Assembly: GCA_002450335.1 (NCBI GenBank)
Contig: DJZB01000063.1
Coordinates: 6,473-70,472, forward strand
DNA: 64,000 nt
Source of the DNA: Rhodobiaceae bacterium UBA6963
Lineage (GTDB): Bacteria > Pseudomonadota > Alphaproteobacteria > RS24
Reading direction: 5' to 3'
The translations under genes and the position numbers were made by a program. The notes under the pieces are model-generated. The model had not been told where the DNA came from. It saw only the letters and a list, made by a program, of their open reading frames with translations, and ran no database searches. Each line of letters starts with the position of its first letter. The stretch's first letter is position 1. Positions 29,293 to 38,076 of the stretch are shown piece after piece.

Positions 29293-29937
29293 TCAGTCGG
29301 GGTCTACTTCTGGAAGGGCAAATTTCATTGCATATAGTTTAAGTCTAATTTTTCCACTCGAAAACTGACCGGATACTGCGGTTAGCTTAACAGGCGTATC
29401 GGCATAATAAGTGACGGGTGAGGAGGAAACCCCGATAACAGTGGAGTCTTCCTGATACCCGATTTTATTACCATATCTGTCATCACCGCCTGCAACACCA
29501 AGCTTCCATGAATGCGACCCACCCAATGTCGTTAAAACTCTACCGGTGATGGCCAGAACTGTACTTTTGCCTGGGATGATGAGCGCAGTATCATTATGTG
29601 CACCGGCAATCACAATATGATCAATTTCCTCAACATAAAAATCCAAACCTTTCGAGCCGTAGAAGTCATGTTGACCGGTCGCCTTGCCCAAACTCGAAAC
29701 AGATTGCCACCCCTCACTTTGCAAGACATAAAGTGTTGCATCCGAATCATTCCAAACGCGCCAGCCAATTTTTGGCGTCAGAAAAACCCAGTGTTTTTTT
29801 AAAAAATTAAGCTGATCAAGTGTTAGTGTCTCCAGAACTTCTCTGCGTTTCTTTTTCGGCAATGATGCGATTGAATGCACGTTCAAGTTCTTCGATAATA
29901 TCTTCCTTGGGTTTTTGGTTAGATGAGGCGTTGGCAA
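29293..29937 (-). CDS. DUF2793-like protein, N-terminally shortened, phage or gene-transfer-agent tail type
   Basis: Up to 214 residues. The segment WVFLTPKIGWRVWNDSDAT followed by LYVLQSEGW matches the second half of the DUF2793 domain seen in alphaproteobacterial prophage and GTA-associated proteins. The C-terminal beta-rich part (SWKLGVAGGDDRYGNKIGY ... YYADTPVKLTAV ... GKIRLKLY) also resembles the tails of those proteins. The first half of DUF2793 is missing and replaced by a lysine-rich lead. No ATG is available: TTG 29937, an internal GTG or later TTG codons are possible starts. It overlaps the upstream gene by up to 122 bases. Family assignment is from memory. Confidence 0.6.
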   Translation of the reverse strand: MPTPHLTKNPRKILSKNLNVHSIASLPKKKRREVLETLTLDQLNFLKKHWVFLTPKIGWRVWNDSDATLYVLQSEGWQSVSSLGKATGQHDFYGSKGLDFYVEEIDHIVIAGAHNDTALIIPGKSTVLAITGRVLTTLGGSHSWKLGVAGGDDRYGNKIGYQEDSTVIGVSSSPVTYYADTPVKLTAVSGQFSSGKIRLKLYAMKFALPEVDPD

Positions 29938-30205
29938 ACAGTTTGCTTTCCCTTTGTGTCAACATATCCATGGATCTTACCAAAAGCATGATAACGCGTG
30001 CGTAGCGTTCAAAAGCTTCCGTCAGCGCTTCAGCATCAGAAGGCAGATGTGCCTCGAAACGCACAAGGTCATTTATCAGAGCGTTGTGGAGTTCTTTCAA
30101 AGAATTCCCAATTGATGTCTCTGGTAAAGGCTTCACGAATAAATGAATTTTATAATTTGAAAATGTTAAGTCGCAGAAATTTATAAGAGGTATAAAAGCC
30201 AACAA
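29816..30205 (-). CDS. Small helical protein, possibly small-terminase (GTA gp1)-like
   Basis: No ATG start exists. TTG 30205 gives 129 residues and GTG 30136 gives 106, the latter beginning KPLPETSIGNSLKEL. The body is helical and charged: RFEAHLPSDAEALTEAFERY, then ARVIMLLVRSMDMLTQRES, then an acidic-basic tail. This pattern recalls small proteins that precede the terminase gene in alphaproteobacterial GTA clusters, but the similarity is weak and no large terminase is nearby. It is the first gene after the strong promoter at 30248-30276 and overlaps the DUF2793-like gene. Confidence 0.45.
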   Translation of the reverse strand: MLAFIPLINFCDLTFSNYKIHLFVKPLPETSIGNSLKELHNALINDLVRFEAHLPSDAEALTEAFERYARVIMLLVRSMDMLTQRESKLFANASSNQKPKEDIIEELERAFNRIIAEKETQRSSGDTNT

Positions 30206-30247
30206 GCGAATTGTTAATTTTTATTCCACCTCTGCGAGTGTGGGATA

Positions 30248-30276
30248 TATATAAGTTATCACTGTAACGCTGTCAA
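30248..30276 (-). promoter_or_regulatory. Near-consensus sigma-70 promoter before the phage-like pair and ccm operon
   Basis: On the minus strand TTGACA (30271-30276, full consensus) and TATATA (30248-30253) are spaced by 17 bases. The predicted start is near 30241, about 36 bases before the TTG start at 30205. It is one of the best promoter matches in the window, and the next same-strand genes run without a gap above 90 bases to 25661. Confidence 0.75.
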
Positions 30277-30469
30277 CAATTTATTGTTTAAAATCAGTGG
30301 GTAAGGGGTATTTTGACGTGTATATCATCGAAATTCTTCTAATAAAATCACGCATTAGAACACTTATCCCCGTTGAAATTTTTTTTCATTTTTTGTCATT
30401 ACCAGCATCTATTTTACACACGCCTGATTGTTGACGTGCAGAGCAGGCTCTGCCACCTTTGGTCAGGTA

Positions 30470-31483
30470 ATGAATAGATTCATCAAACTATCAAAAAAAC
30501 TTGGACAGCTGAGTTTGCTTTCAGTGTTTATTTTTTTAATAAGCTCTCAGATTGAAAATGCTATCGCACTTGAGCCGGTAACTTTTGCAACAGATTGGAA
30601 AGCACAAGCCGAGCAAGGTGGTTTTTACCAAGCTAAGGCTTTAGGGCTATATGAAAAAGCCGGACTGAATGTTGTCATTCGTGGCGGGGGACCAGGCATT
30701 AACATACCCCAGCTTTTGGGCGCGAATGCAATAGATTTCGCCATGGGGTCGAACGGTTTTATTTTGCTGAATATGGTGCAAGCCGGGGTTCCTGCCAAAG
30801 CGGTCATGGCCGCTTTTCAAAAAGATCCGCAGGTTTTAATTACTCATGACCGGGACGATATTAATAAAATCTCTGACATGAAGGACAAACCCATTATGAT
30901 AGCCGATGCGTCTATTAATGCTTTTTGGGTTTGGATGCGCGCCCGTTATGGTTTTTCAGACAAGCAAATCAGGAAATATACATTCAACCTCGCGCCCTTC
31001 ATCGTCGATAAAAATGCGATACAGCAAGGCTACGCAACCTCTGAACCCTTCACAATTTCTAAAAACGGCGTAACGCCGAAAGTATTTCTACTCTCGGATG
31101 AGGGTTACCCTTCCTATGCCGCTATGGTCATTGCGCAAAATAAATTGATTGAAGAAAAACCTGAGATTGTTCAGGCCTTTGTCACTGCTTCTATAGAAGG
31201 CTGGCGGAGTTATCTGATGGATGACCCAACTCCCGGAAATCAACTGATACTCTCCTCAAACCAAGACATGACACAAGATATTCTGGATCAGGCTATAAAC
31301 CAAATTCGTGACCGCGGCCTCGTCATCTCAGGGGATGCCCTAGACAAAGGCATTGGCACAATGACACGACAGAGGTGGAAAAGCTTCTTCACCTTGATGG
31401 CTGAAAACGGTCTCTATGACATGGAGATGAATTGGGAAAACGCCTTCACAACTAAATTTGTCAATAAGGCACATTCAAAATAA
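30470..31483 (+). CDS. ABC transporter substrate-binding protein, NMT1/THI5-like family
   Basis: About 337 residues with a signal peptide (basic start MNRFIKLSKK, hydrophobic core, cleavage likely after IENAIA). The mature protein has the family's features: FATDWKAQAEQGGFYQA, a GGGPGIN loop, DFAMGSNGF and GYATSEPF. The family binds thiamine pyrimidine precursors, sulfonates, nitrate-like or other small molecules; the ligand cannot be read here. An upstream in-frame TTG at 30428 is rejected in favour of ATG 30470. The last base of its stop codon TAA is the A of the ATPase gene's ATG. Confidence 0.85.
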   Translation: MNRFIKLSKKLGQLSLLSVFIFLISSQIENAIALEPVTFATDWKAQAEQGGFYQAKALGLYEKAGLNVVIRGGGPGINIPQLLGANAIDFAMGSNGFILLNMVQAGVPAKAVMAAFQKDPQVLITHDRDDINKISDMKDKPIMIADASINAFWVWMRARYGFSDKQIRKYTFNLAPFIVDKNAIQQGYATSEPFTISKNGVTPKVFLLSDEGYPSYAAMVIAQNKLIEEKPEIVQAFVTASIEGWRSYLMDDPTPGNQLILSSNQDMTQDILDQAINQIRDRGLVISGDALDKGIGTMTRQRWKSFFTLMAENGLYDMEMNWENAFTTKFVNKAHSK

Positions 31484-32220
31484 TGTCTTTTGCGATAAAA
31501 GTTACAGATTTGAATATGGCCTATGCTGATGGCATTGAGGTATTTAGGGGTTTTACACATTCATTTGACGCCGGAAGCTTTACCGCTATCGTCGGGCCTT
31601 CTGGTTGTGGGAAGAGCTCTCTCTTAAGAATTCTTGCAGGCCTTCAATCCCCATCCAGCGGAAAAATTGAAATTAAACCGGACACATCTATCGGTTATGT
31701 TTTTCAAGAACCTACCCTGCTGGCATGGCAAACTGTTTATGAAAATGTGGCGTTGCCATTAAAAATTAAAGGCCTCAACAAAAAACTGATTGATACCCGC
31801 GTGACTGATGCTTTGGCACTTGTTGGCCTCGCCGGTCGCCAATATGCACTTTCACGTGAATTGTCGGGTGGCATGAAGATGCGCGTGTCCCTTGCAAGAG
31901 CCCTGGCGCAAAACCCAGATGTACTATTTATGGATGAACCCTTTGGCGCACTTGATGAACTCACGCGCCTGAAACTTGATGATGAATTGCTGGATATTTG
32001 GCGACGTCAAAAATGCACAATCTTATTTGTTACCCATACGGTTTCTGAAGCGACCTATCTGGCTGAGCGTGTACTGGTCATGTCGTCTGATGGACAGCTT
32101 AAAGATGATATCAAAATAGATAGCAACACACGGAATGATGCCTTCAGAGCTTCAACACCATTCCATGAAGCGCGCCTGACAATCACAAAATCTCTGGAAC
32201 ATAACGAGGAGGCAATATGA
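31483..32220 (+). CDS. ABC transporter ATP-binding protein (nitrate/sulfonate/pyrimidine class)
   Basis: A 245-residue ATPase with Walker A GPSGCGKSSLLR near residue 38, Q-loop FQEPTLLAW, signature LSGGMKMRVSLARAL, Walker B DVLFMDEPFGALDE and the switch histidine in FVTHTVSEA. It belongs to the SsuB/TauB/ThiZ-like group that pairs with NMT1/THI5 binding proteins. It overlaps the permease gene by four bases, making a three-gene import operon. Confidence 0.92.
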   Translation: MSFAIKVTDLNMAYADGIEVFRGFTHSFDAGSFTAIVGPSGCGKSSLLRILAGLQSPSSGKIEIKPDTSIGYVFQEPTLLAWQTVYENVALPLKIKGLNKKLIDTRVTDALALVGLAGRQYALSRELSGGMKMRVSLARALAQNPDVLFMDEPFGALDELTRLKLDDELLDIWRRQKCTILFVTHTVSEATYLAERVLVMSSDGQLKDDIKIDSNTRNDAFRASTPFHEARLTITKSLEHNEEAI

Positions 32221-32981
32221 TGAAATTTTTGCTTCCTTTATTAGTTGGCTTTACCCTTTTAGTATTTTGGGAATGGATTGTTGGCTTTCTTGCAGTGCCA
32301 ATTTTTGTTCTTCCTCCTCCCTCACAAATTGCTTATGCGCTAATGGATAATTTTACATCTTTGATGGGGTCTCTGATTGTCACCCTAAGCATTACTGGGT
32401 TTGCCTATTTTTGGGCATTGATAGGTGGGGTATCACTGGCAATTTTGTTCACACGGTCACGATTTATCGAAATGTCACTTGCCCCATACGTGGTCACACT
32501 TCAGGTCACACCGGTCGTTGCCATTGCACCGTTAATTCTGATTTGGGTCGGTTTTGAAAACACTAACCGCGCCATGATCATCATTGCCTGGATTGTCGCT
32601 TTCTTTCCTATTTTAACCAACACCCTTCAAGGCATAAGAAGTGTCGATAATGGCCTTCATCAGTTAATGCAGCTCAGTGGCGCAAAATGGTGGCAGACAC
32701 TAATTTACCTTGAGCTTCCCGCCGCTCTACCTTCCATTCTCACAGGCGCGAAGATTTCAGGGGGACTGGCCCTAATTGGCGCCGTCGTAGCTGAATTTGT
32801 AGCTGGATCTGGTACGTCTACAGGGCTTGCATGGCGGATTATAGAGGCAGGCAATAGGTTGGAAATCTCAACTATGTTTGCAGCCCTGACGCTTCTATCC
32901 ATTCTTGGCATTGTTATTTACTATGTGCATAGTCTTGTAGAATGGATATTACTGAGAAAATGGCATGAAAGCTTTCATTAA
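32217..32981 (+). CDS. ABC transporter permease (BPD_transp_1 family)
   Basis: A 254-residue inner-membrane protein with about six hydrophobic segments. The ATPase-contact EAA-like loop reads LELPAALPSILTGAKISGG near residue 165-185. It is the SsuC/TauC/ThiX type subunit of the importer encoded by the two genes before it. Two ATG codons stand in tandem at the start; either could be used. The sulfite reductase cluster begins 99 bases downstream. Confidence 0.9.
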   Translation: MMKFLLPLLVGFTLLVFWEWIVGFLAVPIFVLPPPSQIAYALMDNFTSLMGSLIVTLSITGFAYFWALIGGVSLAILFTRSRFIEMSLAPYVVTLQVTPVVAIAPLILIWVGFENTNRAMIIIAWIVAFFPILTNTLQGIRSVDNGLHQLMQLSGAKWWQTLIYLELPAALPSILTGAKISGGLALIGAVVAEFVAGSGTSTGLAWRIIEAGNRLEISTMFAALTLLSILGIVIYYVHSLVEWILLRKWHESFH

Positions 32982-33022
32982 AATACATATTTTTTTTGTA
33001 TAATAATTTATTTTACATCTTC

Positions 33023-33051
33023 TTGAAGTTTTATGTGAAAAAAGGCAATAT
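33023..33051 (+). promoter_or_regulatory. Probable promoter of the sulfite reductase cluster
   Basis: TTGAAG (33023-33028) and CAATAT (33046-33051) are spaced by 17 bases, 30 bases before the first gene's ATG. The gap also has an ATACA...TGTAT repeat near 32983-33002 that could be the weak end of the ABC operon. Confidence 0.4.
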
Positions 33052-33080
33052 GCGGCAACTATTCACAACCGGAAACTCCA

Positions 33081-33401
33081 ATGGCACAACATAGTTCAAA
33101 AGGCGCGCGTTTTCAGGCAGTCACAGCAAACAGATTGAAAGATGGCGAGGTCGTATATTTCAAAGGTAATGGCTGGATTGAAAATTTTGCCGAAGCTGAA
33201 ATTGCTGATGGTCAAGAAGCTGCCGAAGCGCTTTTGACAAGAGCCAGCCCAGACAATATGGAAGCGTTTATCCTCGACCCCTATCTATTTGAGGTTTCTG
33301 AAAGTGATAACGGTTTCACACCGGTAAGTGTCCGCGAAAATATCCGCGCCAAAGGGCCAACAGTTCGCACAGATTTGGGTAAACAAGCAGAAGCTGGATA
33401 A
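33081..33401 (+). CDS. DUF2849 domain protein of the sulfite reductase cluster
   Basis: A 106-residue protein. The segment FQAVTANRLKDGEVVYF at the N-terminus and a middle part rich in A and E are typical of DUF2849, a small family that in alphaproteobacteria almost always sits between siroheme genes and cysI. Its role is unknown; an accessory or folding role in sulfite reduction is inferred from position. No membrane segment or metal motif is seen. Confidence 0.8.
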   Translation: MAQHSSKGARFQAVTANRLKDGEVVYFKGNGWIENFAEAEIADGQEAAEALLTRASPDNMEAFILDPYLFEVSESDNGFTPVSVRENIRAKGPTVRTDLGKQAEAG

Positions 33402-33447
33402 AGTTGCCTGTAACACGAATGAAACATGAAAATATCAAGGATAGCTG

Positions 33448-35103
33448 ATGTATCGTTACGATGAATTTGATCACAAAATTGTCACTGACAGGGTAAACCA
33501 GTTTCGCGGACAGGTTAACCGCCGTATTAGTGGCGCGCTATCTGAAGATGCCTTTAAGCCTCTGCGGCTCATGAACGGTGTCTATCTTCAATTGCATGCT
33601 TATATGCTTAGGGTTGCAATTCCATATGGAACCGTATCCTCAAAACAGATGAGGATGTTGGCTCATATCGCGCGTAAATATGATCGTGGTTATGGTCATT
33701 TCACGACTCGACAAAATATTCAGTATAACTGGCCTGCTTTAGACCGCATTCCCGACCTTCTAGAAGAACTGGCCAGTGTGGAAATGCACGCCATTCAGAC
33801 ATCAGGCAATTGCATCCGGAATGTTACTGCTGACCAATATGCCGGTGCCATAGCTGACGAAATTGAAGACCCGAGAATAATTTCAGAGATTATTCGGCAA
33901 TGGTCAACTTTTCACCCCGAATTTTCTTACCTCCCTCGAAAGTTTAAAATTGCCGTAACAGGTCATGAAAACGACCGTGCCGCGATTAAGCTTCATGATA
34001 TCGGTATTGTTATTGTCAAGAACGATAAAGGAGAGACAGGTTATGAGGTTCACGTCGGCGGTGGTCAGGGACGGTCTCCTTTTATTGCCAAAAAGCTGAC
34101 AGATTTTGTGCCGGCTAAAAAACTCCTTGCATATCTTGAAGCCGTTATGCGTGTTTATAATATGCTTGGTCGGCGGGATAATTCCTACAAAGCTCGGATT
34201 AAAATACTCGTTCATGAAACCGGCGAGACGGAAATGCGGCGGCTGGTAGAAGAAGAGTTTGCAAAAATAGATGCAAGTCAAATGCTCAGCCTCCCGGAAG
34301 CTGAACTGGATCGCATTTCCGCATATTTTGCACCACCAAATTATGAAAATCTTCCAGCGCAAAGCGACGCATTTGAAGCAGCAAAAGAAGGTAACCCAGA
34401 GTTCAGTCACTGGGTGAAAACCAATCTTGTGCCTCACAAAACCCCCGGCTATGGGATTGTAAACATCTCACTGAAACCTATTGGCGGTATTCCGGGCGAT
34501 GCAACAGATGCCCAAATGGATGTTATTGCCGATTTAGCGGAGCGTTACGCTCTAGATGAGATACGGGTGACGCATGAACAAAACCTTGTCTTGCCGCATG
34601 TAAAACTCGATGAAGCCAAAGAAGTTTATGACATCCTTTGCGCACATGATCTTGCCACACCGAATATCGGTTTGATTTCCGATAGCATCGCATGCCCGGG
34701 GCTGGATTATTGTAATCTTGCCAATGCACGCTCAATTCCTTTAGCACAGGAAATTTCCACTCATTTTGCTGACCTTGATAAGCAATATGATATTGGCGAA
34801 CTTAAGATAAAAATCTCTGGATGTATTAATGCCTGCGGCCATCACCATGTCGGTCATATAGGTATTCTTGGCGTGGACAAGAAAGGCACGGAGTTTTACC
34901 AGATTTCCCTTGGTGGATCCGCCGACGAAAAGGCCAGTCTGGGTGACATAACCGGCCAAGCCTTCACAGAAGATAAAGTTGTTGATGCCGTCGATACCAT
35001 CGTTGAAACATATCTAAATCTAAGACAGCCGGAAGAGCGTTTTCTGGACACTTACAGACGTGTCGGAATGGATCCTTTCAAGGAGCAGTTATATGCCGAC
35101 TAA
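33448..35103 (+). CDS. cysI: Sulfite reductase haemoprotein (nitrite/sulfite reductase family)
   Basis: A 551-residue siroheme and 4Fe-4S enzyme that reduces sulfite to sulfide with six electrons for cysteine synthesis. Both ferredoxin-like half domains are present (MRMLAHIARKYDRGYGHFT and TTRQNIQYNW in the first). The cluster and siroheme cysteines are CPGLDYC near residue 415 and CINAC near 457. No flavoprotein subunit gene is nearby, so electrons may come from ferredoxin or another reductase. Its end overlaps the DUF934 gene by 11 bases. Confidence 0.93.
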   Translation: MYRYDEFDHKIVTDRVNQFRGQVNRRISGALSEDAFKPLRLMNGVYLQLHAYMLRVAIPYGTVSSKQMRMLAHIARKYDRGYGHFTTRQNIQYNWPALDRIPDLLEELASVEMHAIQTSGNCIRNVTADQYAGAIADEIEDPRIISEIIRQWSTFHPEFSYLPRKFKIAVTGHENDRAAIKLHDIGIVIVKNDKGETGYEVHVGGGQGRSPFIAKKLTDFVPAKKLLAYLEAVMRVYNMLGRRDNSYKARIKILVHETGETEMRRLVEEEFAKIDASQMLSLPEAELDRISAYFAPPNYENLPAQSDAFEAAKEGNPEFSHWVKTNLVPHKTPGYGIVNISLKPIGGIPGDATDAQMDVIADLAERYALDEIRVTHEQNLVLPHVKLDEAKEVYDILCAHDLATPNIGLISDSIACPGLDYCNLANARSIPLAQEISTHFADLDKQYDIGELKIKISGCINACGHHHVGHIGILGVDKKGTEFYQISLGGSADEKASLGDITGQAFTEDKVVDAVDTIVETYLNLRQPEERFLDTYRRVGMDPFKEQLYAD

Positions 35104-35617
35104 AACTCACCTAATTGCTAATGGCGCTGTTGTCGATGATACATGGGTGTTCATTGATGACGAAACACCGCTGGGTGATACACCGGCAATCATCTCATTA
35201 GATAGATTGAAAGCAGAAGCCGATACGCTTCGTTCACGAAATGCAAAGCTTGGCGTTGTGATACGCACCAATACACAAGGAAAAACCAAACTCGGCGAGG
35301 ATGTGCGTGAACTTTCCCCATATTTGGATATGCTGACTACCATTGCTATTGATTTCCCTGTCTACCGAAATGGTCGCGGCTATTCGGATGCTCGCATTCT
35401 GCGAGAAGAATTGGGATTTAAAGGTGAGTTGCGTGCGATAGGAGAGGTGCTTTTTGACCAATGGTCATTTATGGCACGATGCGGATTTAACACCTTTGAA
35501 ATTGACTCCAGCATTCCAGTTAAAGCCTTTAATGAAGCTTTGAACGAACTCTCTGAAGCCTATCAACCCGCTGTTGACAATCAACGGGGTGTCTTATGGC
35601 GCCGTCACGGCTTATAG
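35093..35617 (+). CDS. DUF934 protein, sulfite reduction accessory
   Basis: About 174 residues. It begins MPTKTHLIANGAVVDDTW. The conserved segments FPVYRNGRGYSDARILREEL and LRAIGEVLFDQWSFMARCGF near residues 95-135 define DUF934, which follows cysI in many proteobacteria and is thought to serve sulfite reduction. ATG 35093 gives the usual N-terminus and overlaps the end of cysI, implying coupling. It ends two bases before the convergent dadA stop. Confidence 0.85.
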   Translation: MPTKTHLIANGAVVDDTWVFIDDETPLGDTPAIISLDRLKAEADTLRSRNAKLGVVIRTNTQGKTKLGEDVRELSPYLDMLTTIAIDFPVYRNGRGYSDARILREELGFKGELRAIGEVLFDQWSFMARCGFNTFEIDSSIPVKAFNEALNELSEAYQPAVDNQRGVLWRRHGL

Positions 35618-35619
35618 AA

Positions 35620-36903
35620 CTAGCCAAAGATACCACTGACATATGACCTCTTAATTTTATAAGGTTTCATATCCAGCGCTGTTTTCCTGCCTGCCATCAT
35701 ATCTGTCAAAAGTTGCGCTGTGCCATGAGATAGAGTCCACCCTAAGGTGCCGTGACCTGTATTGAACCAGAGATTCCTCAGAGTTTCTGCTTCCCCAATA
35801 ATTGGCGCACCGTCAGGGGTCATGGGTCTAAACCCCATCCAGTTATCAAATGATTGATAATCAGCCGCATCAGGAAATAACGCCTCCAGACGATCTCGAG
35901 CTGCAGCGGCGCGTCCCGCATCACAAGCTTTATCACTGCCTATTTCTGCAAAACCCGCAACCCTCAGACGCATTCCCAGTCGACTGATTACAAGACGGTG
36001 CTTCAAGTCGGTACATGAAGATATTGGCACCCTGCTCTCGTCAATAATCGGAACAGTGACTGAATAACCTTTAATCGGCAAAACCGGAATTGTAATGCCT
36101 ATTTTTTTGGCGAGCGCCTTGCTTGCTACCCCAGAAGACAAAACCACCCGATCAGCAGAAATGTCGCCTTGTTCTGTCGTTACACCCTGCACATACCCAT
36201 TCTGAGAAATAAAATCCGTTACCCTGCAATTGGTTCGTATTTCACCACCGCGATTTTCGAACTCCGTTGCAAGTTTTGTTGCAAAGATTCGCGCATCCCC
36301 ACTTTCATCCGTCACACCCATTACAGCGCCGGCAATCAAATTTCTTTTTACGGCAGGCTCAAATGCTGTATCTTTGGCTGCCAACTCAGAGGGCTCCATC
36401 CAAATTATTTTTTCATCTTGATGATGCTTTGCAAAATACTCGCGGGCCGCATCTGCTTCTTTTTGATTACCGATTAATCTTACAATCCCTGCTTGGCTAT
36501 CATCATATGAGAAATCATTTCCCAGTTTAGAACGGGTTTGCTGCAAGCATGACAGACTATAAGTTGCCAAATGCAGATTTCTTTCTGTGCCGGCTGATAA
36601 GGCCTGCCCTCTGCAATTCAGAAGAAACAAATAAAGCCAGCGCCATTGTGCGGTATCTAACCTAGGGCGCAATCGAAACGGTGCGTCTTTTCGGCCTAAC
36701 CAACGCATCACTTTAAACGGAACAGATGGCGCGGCCCATGGAGCACTATCAGACACGGCAATCTGTCCGCCATTAGCGAAGCTTGTCTGTCCTGCAATAT
36801 TTTGCTCTGCTTCTAAAAGAGTGACTTCATGACCGTCGTTTAATAATGCCCAAGCAGAGGTAACACCGACAATACCGCCACCAATTACAATTACTCTGCT
36901 CAT
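35620..36903 (-). CDS. dadA: D-amino acid dehydrogenase small subunit type (FAD-dependent)
   Basis: A 427-residue flavoprotein of the DAO family. The N-terminal FAD fold has VIGGGIVGVTSAWALLNDGH and the glutamate in TLLEAEQ. The C-terminal segment GFRPMTPDGAPIIGEA followed by GHGTLGWTLSHGTAQLL is that of DadA. It oxidises D-amino acids, passing electrons to the quinone pool. No alanine racemase gene is adjacent, so the physiological substrate is open. Confidence 0.87.
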   Translation of the reverse strand: MSRVIVIGGGIVGVTSAWALLNDGHEVTLLEAEQNIAGQTSFANGGQIAVSDSAPWAAPSVPFKVMRWLGRKDAPFRLRPRLDTAQWRWLYLFLLNCRGQALSAGTERNLHLATYSLSCLQQTRSKLGNDFSYDDSQAGIVRLIGNQKEADAAREYFAKHHQDEKIIWMEPSELAAKDTAFEPAVKRNLIAGAVMGVTDESGDARIFATKLATEFENRGGEIRTNCRVTDFISQNGYVQGVTTEQGDISADRVVLSSGVASKALAKKIGITIPVLPIKGYSVTVPIIDESRVPISSCTDLKHRLVISRLGMRLRVAGFAEIGSDKACDAGRAAAARDRLEALFPDAADYQSFDNWMGFRPMTPDGAPIIGEAETLRNLWFNTGHGTLGWTLSHGTAQLLTDMMAGRKTALDMKPYKIKRSYVSGIFG

Positions 36904-36919
36904 GAAGTGCCCATGGGGT

Positions 36920-38068
36920 TTAGATTTTATCCTTATCTGCGGTTATATCAGCAGGCGGCACAGCAGCTATTTCTGGAACATGTACTTCTTGGTAGATTGA
37001 TACACTTGGAAACGCAAACGAGGCGCCGGCATTTTCAACAATTTCTTTGATAGAAATCGCCAGCCTTTCTTTATGTGCTAACCAAGTCTCCCAATCCGTC
37101 TCAACAGTAAAACAATAAATTATCAAATCTATGGAACTATCATTGAAACTATCAACATATACAAAACAAGGCGGCTTAGGCCCTGAAAGAAACGCATCGT
37201 CATCTTTCAACCATTTGAGAATTTGATCTCTCACCCGCCGAAGCTGAATAGAAGTCGTGCGATATTCCAACCCGACTTTCCAATAGATACGGCGGTGGGT
37301 CATTTGCGAATAATTTACCAAAGCATGATCGGCAAACATATTATTCGGCACAATGACAGGCACGAGATCAAATCGTCTCACCCGTGTTGACCTAAAACCA
37401 ATTTGTTCAATCGTGCCGGAAACGACGCCATCCACTTCAACCCAGTCACCAAGAGCAAAGCGTCTTTCCACTAAAATAGAAATGCCGCCCAACAGATTTT
37501 TAAACAAATCTTGAGCGCCCAGTGCGACAGCAACACCAAATAATCCAAAACCGGCAATAATCGGGCCAATTTGAATACCCCAAATTTGTAATACTGTTGC
37601 AAGACCTGTGAGGATGACCCCCCAACGTGCAACAGTAACTAACCAATTAACGATTTCTTTTGATAAAATATTTTCGAGATTATGAAGTGTGTATGATAAA
37701 GGGGTAACTGCAGCATAGAAAAACCAGAAAAGTCCAACAGCCACAAAACTTTTAAGCAACTTTTCTGCAATTACTGCCGACAGCCCGCCTAATTGAAGAT
37801 ACTCAACAGCAAAAAATAATCCAATAATCAGAAAAAAGAACTTTAAGGGACGCTCCAAGGAAACTATCAGCAAATCGTCAATTTGGGTCTCTGTCCCGGC
37901 AGCCATTCGGCTGATCCTTTGCAAGACAAACCTTGAAAAGAGACCTCGCACGAAGGCAAATGACAAGAAAATCAGAAATGCGACAAGCATTTTTTCCATG
38001 CCAATGCCAAAGCTACTGGTTTTCCAGACATCTACAATGAGTTCAATAAAGCTTAATAAGGTATCCAT
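36920..38068 (-). CDS. Mechanosensitive channel, MscS family
   Basis: A 382-residue membrane protein with about five hydrophobic segments, the last being the pore-like helix GFGLFGVAVALGAQDLFKNLLGG near residue 175. The MscS beta domain follows: GDWVEVDGVVSGTIEQIGFR, then STRVRRFDLVPVIVPNNMF. A soluble C-terminal domain ends the protein. It should open on membrane tension and release solutes after osmotic downshift. It is 16 bases upstream of dadA on the same strand, probably by chance rather than function. Confidence 0.9.
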   Translation of the reverse strand: MDTLLSFIELIVDVWKTSSFGIGMEKMLVAFLIFLSFAFVRGLFSRFVLQRISRMAAGTETQIDDLLIVSLERPLKFFFLIIGLFFAVEYLQLGGLSAVIAEKLLKSFVAVGLFWFFYAAVTPLSYTLHNLENILSKEIVNWLVTVARWGVILTGLATVLQIWGIQIGPIIAGFGLFGVAVALGAQDLFKNLLGGISILVERRFALGDWVEVDGVVSGTIEQIGFRSTRVRRFDLVPVIVPNNMFADHALVNYSQMTHRRIYWKVGLEYRTTSIQLRRVRDQILKWLKDDDAFLSGPKPPCFVYVDSFNDSSIDLIIYCFTVETDWETWLAHKERLAISIKEIVENAGASFAFPSVSIYQEVHVPEIAAVPPADITADKDKI

Positions 38069-38076
38069 ACATTTAT

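Noticed and set aside
30438..30453. GCAGAG-CAGG-CTCTGC hairpin just before the ABC binding-protein gene, considered as a riboswitch
   Set aside because: The stem is only six pairs and no TPP, SAM-II or other aptamer core could be recognised around it.
32983..33002. ATACA...TGTAT repeat as a terminator of the ABC operon
   Set aside because: Five A-T-rich pairs without a GC stem are too weak to call a terminator.
33904..34437. Minus-strand open frame of 177 codons
   Set aside because: It is antisense to the middle of cysI, rich in Cys, His and Phe as shadow frames are, and has no ribosome site or recognisable domain.
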